This document shows positions 13,919-20,825 of a stretch of DNA of 21,312 nt, piece by piece. A program made the position numbers and the translations under genes. The DNA is from CAZMXP01 sp964570285 (GTDB lineage Bacteria > Planctomycetota > PLA2): contig CAZMXP010000074.1 of NCBI GenBank assembly GCA_964570285.1, positions 1-21,312 of the forward strand. Reading direction: 5' to 3'. Each line of letters opens with the position of its first letter. The first letter of the stretch is position 1. Under the pieces are notes generated by a model. It was not told the origin of the DNA, searched no databases, and was given only the letters and a program-made list of their open reading frames with translations.

Positions 13919-16273
13919 TCACGCAGCGTACAGGCGCCGCTGGAGTTCCGCCACCGCCTCCGCGAGAGCCGCCGTCCCACCGAAACGGGATGCGATCTCC
14001 ACGATGCTACCCATCTCCGAAAGCGGCGGAACCTCAAGGGCCTCGGGCAACGCGAGCTCGTCCACTCCGTGGTCGGCGTACTTGTCGAGGATCGCGGCTA
14101 GCACCGCGCGCGCTTCAGGCGCGTACTGCTCCCAGAAGTCGGGGCTGCCGCTGCGCACCGCTTGCGCGCGCTCGCGCCGGGTGCGCTGCGGGCCGCCGTA
14201 GGCGACGTGGCAGAGCAGGTCGAAAGGGTCCTTGTCGGTAGAGCCCGCGCGTTCGGCAAGATCCGCGAGATCGATGCCGCGCTCGGCGAGTGCGTCGATG
14301 GCGGACTGCCGCAGCTTGGCGTCGCGCCACTGACCGCGAAGCTCCGCCGCCGAGCGGTAGAGGGTGCGCACGGCCTTTCCGGCGTACTCGGTGTACTCCA
14401 CGGTGCGCAGGCGCTTGCCGCCCGCGTCCAGCTCGTACACGACATCGGCGGCGATGACGACATTGATGCCGTCCACGTAGAACTTCCGGGGTGTTGCCGC
14501 ATCGTCGCCGAACTCCGGCGGCTGCGCGTCGTGGACCTCGGGGTTCTCGACGTCCTCCCCGTCTTGCGCTGCGACCTCGGCGGCGGCGGCAGGGTCGTCC
14601 CCGAGCCCCTGCTGGCTCACCGCCTCCGGCACGCCGTCGAACTCCGGGTCCGCGAACTTCCTCGTGGCCGCCCCCGTGAAGTCGAGGATCGTGAAGTACC
14701 ACTTGCCGTAGTCGGTGCGGAGCCGCGTGCCGCGCCCGATGATCTGCTTGAAGGTCACCATCGACTCGACGACCCGGCAGAGGACGATGTTCTTGACCGT
14801 CGGGGCGTCCACGCCGGTCGTGAGCATGTCCGAGGTCGTGAGGATGACCGGCGTCGCGCGGTCGACGTCCTGGAAGTGTTCGAGGTGCCCGTTGCCGATG
14901 TCGCCTTCGTCGGAGGTGACGCGGCAGACCCAGTCGGGGTGCTCTCGAACGCGGTCGGGGTTCAGGCGGGCGAGGGCGTTCCGCATGGCGAGCGCGTGTT
15001 CCTGATCGACGCAGAAGACGATGGTCTTCCCCGCCGGGTCCGTGGTCTCGAGGAAGCGGGTCAGGTAGCGCGCCATTGCCTCGGTGCGGTCGTTGACGAC
15101 GAGACGGCGCTCGAAGTCCTTCGTCATGTAGAGATCGTCGGGGATCTCGTGGCCGTGCCGGTCCTTCTGGCCCTGCCCCGGCCGCCACCCGGTGGCATCG
15201 ACATCGGTGACAATGCGCCTCACCTTGTAGGGGGCGAGGAAGCCGTCCTCGATGCCCTGCCGCAGGGAGTACACGACGAGTGGATCGCCGAAGTATGCGT
15301 AGGTGTCGCGGCTCTCCTCGCGCCGGGGCGTCGCCGTCATTCCGAGCTTGGCGGCCCCCGAGAAGTAGTCGAGGATCTCCCGCCAGTTGGAGTCGTCAGA
15401 TGCGCTCCCGCGGTGGCACTCGTCCACGACAATCAGGTCGAAGAAGTCGGGCGAGTACTCGCGGTAGAGCCCCGGCCGCATCTCGTCCCGCGCGATCTGC
15501 TGATAGGTCGCAAAGTACATCTCGCGGCTCTTGACCGCCTCGCCTGCGATACGGTGCAGTGCCTGCCCGAACGGTTGGAATTCCTTCAGCATCGGCTGAC
15601 TGAGGAGGACGTTCCGGTCGGCGAGATAGAGGATCTTCGGATTGTGCGGGGAGCCCTTCCGGTTCCACTTGGCTTTCCAAAGGCGCCAGCAGATCTGGTA
15701 GGCGATGTAGCTCTTCCCCGTGCCGGTGGCGAGCGTGAGCAGGGCGCGCTCCTTGCCGCCCGCGATGGCCTCGACCGCGCGGTTGATCGCGAGCGTCTGG
15801 TAGTACCGCGCTTGGTGCCCCGGCCCGTAGGGCTCGACCGCGACCCGCTCGGCCGCGGACTCCACATTTGCTGCGGCCTTCCACCGCGCCCAGAGGTCGG
15901 CCGGGGAGGGGAACGCGTCAAGCGACACCTCCCTCCCGGTGAGGAAGTCGTGCTCGACGATGTGCCGTCCGTTCGCGGCGTAGGCGAACTTGAGCCCGAG
16001 CACCTGTGCGTAGTCCATCGCCTGCTGCAGGCCGCTGCCCTCGGGTTCGTCGTAGGGCTTCGCCTCGACGACCGCGATGGGCACGTCGCGGGTGTACCTG
16101 AGGATGTAGTCGGCCCGGTTGCCCTTCTTGCGCCTGCCGGCGCTCTTGACAGGTATCACGCGCCCGTCGCTGAAGTACCGCTGCTCGGCGATCTGGTCAT
16201 GCGGGTCCCATCCGGCCCCCACGAGAGAAGGCGTGATGAAGCGGCGGCAGGTGTCGGCTTCTGACAGGCTCAC
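13919..16273 (-). CDS. hsdR: Type I restriction enzyme R (motor/endonuclease) subunit
   Basis: A 784-residue HsdR. The N-terminal PD-(D/E)XK nuclease has D55 in RADYILRY and E70/K72 in VVEAK. The SF2 translocase has Walker A LATGTGKS (181-188), DECH Walker B (284-287), motif III TATPRR (314-319) and motif VI QIIGRGTRLR (510-519). An acidic Ala-rich insert follows at about 555-590, then a C-terminal helical domain for docking on HsdM (~630-784). Length fits the shorter EcoKI/EcoR124-like variants. The start is GTG at 16273, 16 nt after the stop of the Mrr-like gene, with only a weak Shine-Dalgarno, so it may depend on translation of that gene. Role: ATP-driven translocation and cutting of DNA unmethylated at the HsdS target. 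Confidence 0.95.
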   Translation of the reverse strand: MSLSEADTCRRFITPSLVGAGWDPHDQIAEQRYFSDGRVIPVKSAGRRKKGNRADYILRYTRDVPIAVVEAKPYDEPEGSGLQQAMDYAQVLGLKFAYAANGRHIVEHDFLTGREVSLDAFPSPADLWARWKAAANVESAAERVAVEPYGPGHQARYYQTLAINRAVEAIAGGKERALLTLATGTGKSYIAYQICWRLWKAKWNRKGSPHNPKILYLADRNVLLSQPMLKEFQPFGQALHRIAGEAVKSREMYFATYQQIARDEMRPGLYREYSPDFFDLIVVDECHRGSASDDSNWREILDYFSGAAKLGMTATPRREESRDTYAYFGDPLVVYSLRQGIEDGFLAPYKVRRIVTDVDATGWRPGQGQKDRHGHEIPDDLYMTKDFERRLVVNDRTEAMARYLTRFLETTDPAGKTIVFCVDQEHALAMRNALARLNPDRVREHPDWVCRVTSDEGDIGNGHLEHFQDVDRATPVILTTSDMLTTGVDAPTVKNIVLCRVVESMVTFKQIIGRGTRLRTDYGKWYFTILDFTGAATRKFADPEFDGVPEAVSQQGLGDDPAAAAEVAAQDGEDVENPEVHDAQPPEFGDDAATPRKFYVDGINVVIAADVVYELDAGGKRLRTVEYTEYAGKAVRTLYRSAAELRGQWRDAKLRQSAIDALAERGIDLADLAERAGSTDKDPFDLLCHVAYGGPQRTRRERAQAVRSGSPDFWEQYAPEARAVLAAILDKYADHGVDELALPEALEVPPLSEMGSIVEIASRFGGTAALAEAVAELQRRLYAA

Positions 16274-16289
16274 GCGAGGCCTGAGTCTA

Positions 16290-17405
16290 TCAGTTCCGCC
16301 TGCGGGGAGATGGCCTTGACACTACGCGCAACGCAGGGTCCATGCGGCTCGGGTACTCACCTCCCGTGGCTAGGCGGTACACAAACTCCTCGTAAGGAGT
16401 TCCCCCCTCTGCAAAGCGGCAGTAGATGTGCGGCAGCCACCCGAATTCGTCTCCCATCGTGTCAATCTCAACGATGTTGCGGTACGGAATGCGTCCAATC
16501 CAGAAGAGGTTTACGGGCTTGAAACGGTCATCGAGTCGGAGCCCATCTGTCGTCAAGGCCCAGTGTCCGTCGCCGCTCAGGAGACCGGGCTCGATTCCGA
16601 GCACGAACTCGACTCCGTTGTGATAGTGATCGAAAGGCTCCAGCTTGAACCAGCTGCTAATCCCCGGACGCTCTTCTGGCGTTGGGTATGTAGTGTCCTC
16701 AACGGAGCGAATGATCACCTCGCTATCGCGGAACCGCGCAGCAGGCTCTCTCAGGAGCGCTTTGCGATCTACGTTCTCGGCTCCGAGCTCCCTCATCACG
16801 CGGCGCTTCATCGCGATGCTCTGTCTCACTGTAGCCTCGCGTTCTCGCGCCTCCTCGGCAGTCGAGATTCCAAAGAACGCGAACAGGAGGTCTCTGCGCT
16901 CGCTGTACAGTAGTGCTTCGAGGTAGGACTGCGTCCAGAGGGCGGGCTCACCTATCCCCCTCTGCGTTGCATGTTCGAAGAAGGCCTCGTGTGCTGCCCG
17001 CGTGACATTGCAGGCCAGCACTACTACTCCCACGTCCGGCGGGGTGTGGGCGACGCGGAGGAGATCGTCTACCGCCCTCCGGACGGTGCTCGCTGTAGCC
17101 TGCTTGTACCTCCGGCACTGAATCGCCCAGGCACGGAGGCGGCCGTCTGCCTGCCGTTCGCGCGAGAAGATGTCGACTCCCCCATCGCTTCCCGAACTTC
17201 CGTAGTGACGCAGGTCTGCCCATGGCCGCAACTGAAACACGATTGCCATGCACATCGCCTCGAAGCGCTCGTGGCTTAGGTCGGTCAGGTGGAGCCTGTT
17301 GGTCGTGCGGGTCGGCCTGCTCGTCCCCCGCAGCGTCTCGGGAGTTGCACTGTGGTTGTGTCCCGTTCCAGCCCTGGCGCCTCGTCGCTTGCGCTTCGCT
17401 CCCAT
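16290..17405 (-). CDS. Mrr-like restriction endonuclease domain protein
   Basis: A 371-residue protein. Residues ~40-120 match an Mrr-type PD-(D/E)XK fold: E49 in HERFEAMCMA, GSDGGVDIF at 72-80 with D78, and IQCRRYK at 95-101. Family members usually have QCK; here the catalytic Lys position is R98, so activity may be lost or the Lys may have migrated to 101. The C-terminal half (~230-350; WFKLEPFDHYHNGVEFVLG, GHWALTTDGLRL, NLFWIGRIPYRNIVEID) is an unrecognised beta-rich domain. It is the first gene of the operon and sits 16 nt before hsdR, so it is probably a co-expressed accessory nuclease or sensor. Frame continuing upstream to 17927 is a shadow of the gene on the other strand. Base composition is visibly less GC-rich than hsdR. 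Confidence 0.8.
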   Translation of the reverse strand: MGAKRKRRGARAGTGHNHSATPETLRGTSRPTRTTNRLHLTDLSHERFEAMCMAIVFQLRPWADLRHYGSSGSDGGVDIFSRERQADGRLRAWAIQCRRYKQATASTVRRAVDDLLRVAHTPPDVGVVVLACNVTRAAHEAFFEHATQRGIGEPALWTQSYLEALLYSERRDLLFAFFGISTAEEAREREATVRQSIAMKRRVMRELGAENVDRKALLREPAARFRDSEVIIRSVEDTTYPTPEERPGISSWFKLEPFDHYHNGVEFVLGIEPGLLSGDGHWALTTDGLRLDDRFKPVNLFWIGRIPYRNIVEIDTMGDEFGWLPHIYCRFAEGGTPYEEFVYRLATGGEYPSRMDPALRVVSRPSPRRRN

Positions 17406-17431
17406 CGATTTCTCCGCCGCCGCACAGAGGA

Positions 17432-17507
17432 GCCGCCTCGGCGGCGTGGGAGAGTACCAGATTCCGGTTCTGGCGGGGAGGGCGCGCAGTTGCCGGATCG
17501 ATCCGGC
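17432..17507. promoter_or_regulatory. Divergent promoter region with a 16-bp palindrome
   Basis: Between the divergent starts at 17405 (minus) and 17535 (plus) lie GCCGCC-TC-GGCGGC (17432-17445) and the perfect palindrome GCCGGATCGATCCGGC (17492-17507). The second ends 27 nt before the plus-strand start, a good place for an operator. No regulator gene is adjacent; the XRE protein at 19369 is the nearest. Confidence 0.4.
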
Positions 17508-17534
17508 GTCGGTGCCGCCCCGGACACTGGCGCG

Positions 17535-18041
17535 ATGGCCAAGAAGGACCGGAAGAAGCTCGACCCCATCCTCACCGGCGTCGCGGGGGCGTACTACGTC
17601 GCCGCGGAGCTCTCCCGCCGGGGGATCATTGCGACCATGACCCTCCGCAACACGCGCGGCATCGACATCCTCGCCAGCGACGCCGGCGGCAAGAATGTGG
17701 TCGGCATCCAGGTGAAGACCCGGCAGAACTCGAAGCAACACTGGCTGCTCAACGCGAAGGCAGAGAAGCTCCGCGCGCGAGATCTTTTCTACGTGTTCGT
17801 GAACCTGAACGAGGGCACGGACGTGGGGGCGACGTATCACATCGTCGAGGCGGCGACCGTCGCGCGGCATGTTGCCCGCAGACACCGACGCTGGCTGAAG
17901 AAGCCTCGGCGAGACGGCACGGCCCACACGGACAATTCGATACGGGGCTTCCGCGACGACGATGGAGACTACCGCGGCGCGTGGGACAGGCTCCCCTTCG
18001 GTTTGACCGCGGATGCGGACCCCACGCCCTGTTCAGAGTAG
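17535..18041 (+). CDS. PD-(D/E)XK-like nuclease-fold protein, 168 aa
   Basis: The protein opens with a basic tail (MAKKDRKK), then GVAGAYYVAAELSRRGIIATMT, and then the core RGIDILASDAGGKNVVGIQVKTR with D44, Q59 and K61. This is the helix-strand-D...(E/Q)xK arrangement of small PD-(D/E)XK proteins that are often found beside mobile or defence genes. Gln instead of Glu is common in Mrr-like branches. The C-terminal half is basic (ARHVARRHRRWLKKPRR) and ends acidic. The start is the ATG at 17535; the frame upstream to 17289 is Arg/Pro-rich noise. It is alone on the plus strand, divergent from the Mrr-like gene and convergent with the HNH-like gene. Cutting activity is inferred from fold only. 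Confidence 0.7.
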   Translation: MAKKDRKKLDPILTGVAGAYYVAAELSRRGIIATMTLRNTRGIDILASDAGGKNVVGIQVKTRQNSKQHWLLNAKAEKLRARDLFYVFVNLNEGTDVGATYHIVEAATVARHVARRHRRWLKKPRRDGTAHTDNSIRGFRDDDGDYRGAWDRLPFGLTADADPTPCSE

Positions 18042-18181
18042 GTGTCGCCCTCCGTGCGGCGGGAGGTCCGGCGGTGCTCTGGCCCGTGGCTGGAGTTCGG
18101 CAGTTGTCTGTCACGGAGGGCGCTGCGGCACGCAGCTACGCCGCCCGGTGGCAGGCTTCGAGCCGGTGCCGGTGCGCGCCC

Positions 18182-18946
18182 CTACTTGAGCCCCAGCCCT
18201 TTCTCGTCGAGCCACGCGAGAAGCTGCACGAAGGACATTCCTGTCGCCTTCGAGCAATTGCCGGCAAACGACTTCGATGAGGCCATGACCGCACGCGACG
18301 ACCACGCGACCGGCTCCCCCATCAAGTCCCGACACGCTCGCCGCAGATTCTTCCACGATTGCGTAGCGGCCCGCTTGATGTCCAAGAGCCGCTCGTGGAC
18401 CGGGTCGCCCGCAACCACTGAGGTCTGCTTCTCGATCATCTTGTGGCCGCGCTTGCTGACGGGGATTGGCGGCCTGCCGTCGCGAACGGGATGGTGGAGT
18501 TCCACCTCGCCTCCGCCCTTGAGGACTTCGCCGGTCACAAGGCATGTCGTCGCCGCCTCCCTGCACGACGTACGCGAAGTGCCACCAAGGAGATACCGGT
18601 CGGTGGCCAGCTGCTCGGCGGCGATCCACTGCTTCAGGGCGTTCAGAATCAGGCAGAACGCCCGGAACGAGTGTGGCAACAATCCTCGCAACGGCGGCGG
18701 CACAGGGTTCGCCGATAGAAACGCCGCCACGGGTCCGTCGGCTCTCGCACTCACTTCTGCCTCGCGGACCAGCATCTCGCCGATGCGGTCAAGAATCTCG
18801 GCCGCCGCACCGCGAGGCATCTTGACGTTGAAAACTGCGGCGTTCCCCTGCGCAGCCACGCGGCAATGCTCGTAGTACTCCTTCAGGAGCGCCACCTTTT
18901 CGGGCTTCGAGAGTTTTCGGTCGCTCGTCGGACGCTTGTAGGCCAT
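18182..18946 (-). CDS. HNH-like protein of unknown function, 254 aa
   Basis: I do not recognise a named family. Residues 1-125 are helical with a basic start. The centre holds TCLVTGEVLKGGGEVELHH at 134-152, followed by PVRDGRPP (153-160), PVSKRGH (162-168) and KMIEK. A Cys before a Gly-rich turn, then a His-His pair and a later His, is the spacing of a beta-beta-alpha metal (HNH) nuclease centre. Only one Cys is seen in the zinc-knuckle position, so the assignment is cautious. The C-terminal part (~185-254) is helical and ends FVQLLAWLDEKGLGLK. It is the last gene of a three-gene unit with the 107-aa protein (54-nt gap) and the XRE regulator, within a defence island. Confidence 0.65.
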   Translation of the reverse strand: MAYKRPTSDRKLSKPEKVALLKEYYEHCRVAAQGNAAVFNVKMPRGAAAEILDRIGEMLVREAEVSARADGPVAAFLSANPVPPPLRGLLPHSFRAFCLILNALKQWIAAEQLATDRYLLGGTSRTSCREAATTCLVTGEVLKGGGEVELHHPVRDGRPPIPVSKRGHKMIEKQTSVVAGDPVHERLLDIKRAATQSWKNLRRACRDLMGEPVAWSSRAVMASSKSFAGNCSKATGMSFVQLLAWLDEKGLGLK

Positions 18947-19000
18947 GCCGCCATCATCCGCCCCTGCGTCGGCGGCGCCAGTGCCTGAGCGCTCAGCTGT

Positions 19001-19324
19001 TCACGCGCGGCTGCGCCCCTCGTCCCTCGCCACCGCATGGAAGACCCTCCCCGCCGCCAGCGCCCCCTCGGCGTACCCGCGTCTGTAGCCCCTCCCGTCG
19101 AGCGCGGTGACGAGCAAGTGCAGGAACCCGACGGCCCTGCCGGTCTCGATGAGGGCCTGAGCGATCTCCGCGGCGGCGAGGTCGGCGCGGTAGGCGGTAG
19201 CGGACTCGAGTTCGTCGTCGATGTCCGGCATCACTTCTGCGGGGTCGATGAGCTTCGTGAGGACGTGCTCGGGGATGGCGAGCATGATCGCCGGCTTCTT
19301 CTTGGGCTTGCGTCTCTTGGGCAT
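19001..19324 (-). CDS. Hypothetical protein, 107 aa
   Basis: A Lys/Arg/Pro-rich start (MPKRRKPKKKPA) leads into IMLAIPEHVLTKLIDPAEV, a long amphipathic helix region (LESATAYRADLAAAEIAQALIETGRAVGFLHLL) and a Gly/Arg-rich end (GRGYRRGYAEGALAAGRVFHAV). No catalytic motif, signal peptide or membrane segment is seen. It starts 44 nt after the XRE stop and ends 54 nt before the HNH-like gene, so it is probably the middle gene of one transcript. The ATG at 19324 is the first Met in frame after the XRE gene; the frame upstream is a shadow. No Shine-Dalgarno is visible. Function unknown. Confidence 0.6.
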   Translation of the reverse strand: MPKRRKPKKKPAIMLAIPEHVLTKLIDPAEVMPDIDDELESATAYRADLAAAEIAQALIETGRAVGFLHLLVTALDGRGYRRGYAEGALAAGRVFHAVARDEGRSRA

Positions 19325-19368
19325 GGGCCGGGATGAGGGCAGGGGCCGGACGCCTGGTCCAGTGCGTT

Positions 19369-19620
19369 CTACCGGGGGACGTGGCGGGCGAACTCGGCGA
19401 ACAGATGGATGGGGTCGCGCTTCAGGGCGCGGGCGATCCGGACGAACTCCACCACGTCGAGACGCCGCTCGCGGGTCTCCACCTTGGCGATCCACGAGGG
19501 GTGGACCCCCAGCCGGGCCGCGAGGTCGCGCTGGCTCAGCCCGGCCCCCTCGCGGGCCTCGACGAGCAGGGTGACGAGCCGCCCATAGGCGGCGGTGTGG
19601 ACGCTCTTCTGGATCGGTAT
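19369..19620 (-). CDS. XRE/Cro-family helix-turn-helix regulator, non-canonical start
   Basis: About 83 residues that match the XRE HTH family almost end to end: LVEAREGAGLSQRDLAARLG, then HPSWIAKVETRERRLDVVEF, then VRIARALKRDPIHLFAEF. The frame is closed upstream by TAG (19642-19644) and has no ATG, GTG or TTG before the HTH. The only candidates are ATA (19620) or ATC, or CTG inside the first helix, so 19620 is nominal. A frameshift into the ATG-containing neighbouring frame is another explanation. Size and position resemble the controller proteins of restriction-modification loci. It is divergent from the HsdR-N/RAMA gene, with three alternating half-sites in the gap, and it heads the unit with the 107-aa and HNH-like genes. 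Confidence 0.7.
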   Translation of the reverse strand: MPIQKSVHTAAYGRLVTLLVEAREGAGLSQRDLAARLGVHPSWIAKVETRERRLDVVEFVRIARALKRDPIHLFAEFARHVPR

Positions 19621-19631
19621 TGCCGCGATTC

Positions 19632-19665
19632 TGGGAGCGCGCTACCTTGCTCCCAAAACGGGAGC
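19632..19665. promoter_or_regulatory. Three alternating half-sites, candidate operator of the XRE regulator
   Basis: TGGGAGC (19632-19638), GCTCCCA (19649-19655) and GGGAGC (19660-19665) form two overlapping inverted repeats with spacers of 10 and 5 nt. They sit between the divergent XRE and HsdR-N/RAMA genes, ending 39 nt before the ATG at 19705. This resembles the multi-site operators used by controller proteins for timed expression. Binding is inferred. Confidence 0.55.
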
Positions 19666-19704
19666 GGCTTCGCCTAGGGGCGGCGTCGGCCCGCGAGGGG
19701 GCGC

Positions 19705-20781
19705 ATGGACGATCTGGAACGGACGCTTGCGACGGTGAGGGCGCGCATCGCCAAGGCCAAGGGGGCGCGGCGGCTCAACGAGCAGGACACGAAGGCCACG
19801 CTCATTGACCCGGTGCTGCGCGCGCTCGGCTGGGATCTGGAGGACGTGGATCAGGTCCAGCGCGAGTTCAAGGCGCGCAAGGGGCACGACCCCGTCGACT
19901 ACGCCCTCCTCCTGCTGCGCACGCCCAAGCTCCTGATCGAGGCGAAGGCGCTTGGGGCGGACATCTCGGACCAGAGGGTTCTCGCGCAGGTGGCCAGCTA
20001 CGCGACCTTCTCGGGCGTCGGATGGGTGCTCGTGACCGACGGCGACGCATACGCGCTCTACAACGCGCTTGCGAAGGTCCACTTTGAGGAGAAGCGCTTC
20101 CGTTCATTCAGGCTCAGCGACGGCGGGGCGGAGGCGGCGGAGACGCTCCGCCTGCTCGGCAGCGACGCGCTCCGCGGAAGTCGACTCGAAGAGCTCTGGC
20201 GAAACTACAGCGTCGATGGGCGGGTCCAGAAAGCCATCGAGGCGTTGTTCGCCAACGGCGGCGACCACGCTCTGGCGAGGCTCGTCGTGAAGCGCACCGA
20301 GGGGCTCGGCCAAGCCGCTGTCCGAGCGTCCATCGGCAGGGCGCACATCTCGATCAACTTCCCGGTGCCGCCGCCGGTCGTCCCCCCGAAGGGCGGTCCA
20401 AACCCGCCCATCTCACCACCCCCAAAAGTGCGCAAGCCCAAGGGGCCGCGTCCCCCCGGAGAGGACGCGACCTCGCTCGCAGACCTGCTTGGGGCGGGCC
20501 TGATGGTCGCCGGCCAGGAACTGGTGAAGCGCTTCAGGGGCAAGGACCTCACAGCAACCGTTGAGGCCGATGGCCGAGTCCGTTTTCAGGGAACGCTCTA
20601 CGACTCCATCTCGATGGCCGGAAGCCTCGCGCGGGAGTCAGTGGTGGGCAAGCACAAGTGGCGCAAGATCTGGCCCACGAACGGCTGGACCTTCTGGCAG
20701 TACGTCGACGCGGCGGGGAAGCGGCGGTACGTGGACGACCTGCGGCAGGATCTCATCAAGAAACGGGCGGGCGGCAAGTAG
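19705..20781 (+). CDS. HsdR-N-type nuclease domain fused to a RAMA domain
   Basis: A 358-residue protein. Residues ~25-135 match the N-terminal nuclease domain of Type I R proteins and relatives (NEQDTKATLIDPVLRALGW, D65 in DPVDYALLLL, E79/K81 in LLIEAKALG, then VASYATFSGVGWVLVTDG). Residues ~140-210 are helical. A Pro/Lys linker spans ~218-254 (VPPPVVPPKGGPNPPI). Residues ~258-335 match the RAMA domain, known from restriction and methylase-associated proteins (LLGAGLMVAGQEL, DGRVRFQGTLYDSISMAG, NGWTFWQY). There is no helicase and no methylase, so it is not a complete Type I R subunit. The ATG at 19705 has GAGGGGG 4 nt upstream. It is divergent from the XRE gene, whose putative operator lies in the shared promoter. 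I infer a DNA-cleaving or DNA-sensing effector. Confidence 0.8.
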   Translation: MDDLERTLATVRARIAKAKGARRLNEQDTKATLIDPVLRALGWDLEDVDQVQREFKARKGHDPVDYALLLLRTPKLLIEAKALGADISDQRVLAQVASYATFSGVGWVLVTDGDAYALYNALAKVHFEEKRFRSFRLSDGGAEAAETLRLLGSDALRGSRLEELWRNYSVDGRVQKAIEALFANGGDHALARLVVKRTEGLGQAAVRASIGRAHISINFPVPPPVVPPKGGPNPPISPPPKVRKPKGPRPPGEDATSLADLLGAGLMVAGQELVKRFRGKDLTATVEADGRVRFQGTLYDSISMAGSLARESVVGKHKWRKIWPTNGWTFWQYVDAAGKRRYVDDLRQDLIKKRAGGK

Positions 20782-20825
20782 GGACTGGCACACGCCGCGC
20801 GCGGAGGGATCGCCCGCCGTGCGGC

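Noticed and set aside
14162..16264. Plus-strand ORF of 700 codons opposite hsdR
   Set aside because: hsdR on the minus strand has all nuclease and helicase motifs; this frame is a composition artefact.
17406..17927. Upstream extension of the Mrr-like gene
   Set aside because: It is the shadow of the PD-(D/E)XK gene on the plus strand.
20782..20825. Bidirectional terminator between the convergent genes
   Set aside because: GC-rich dyads are present but no stem followed by a T-run on either strand.
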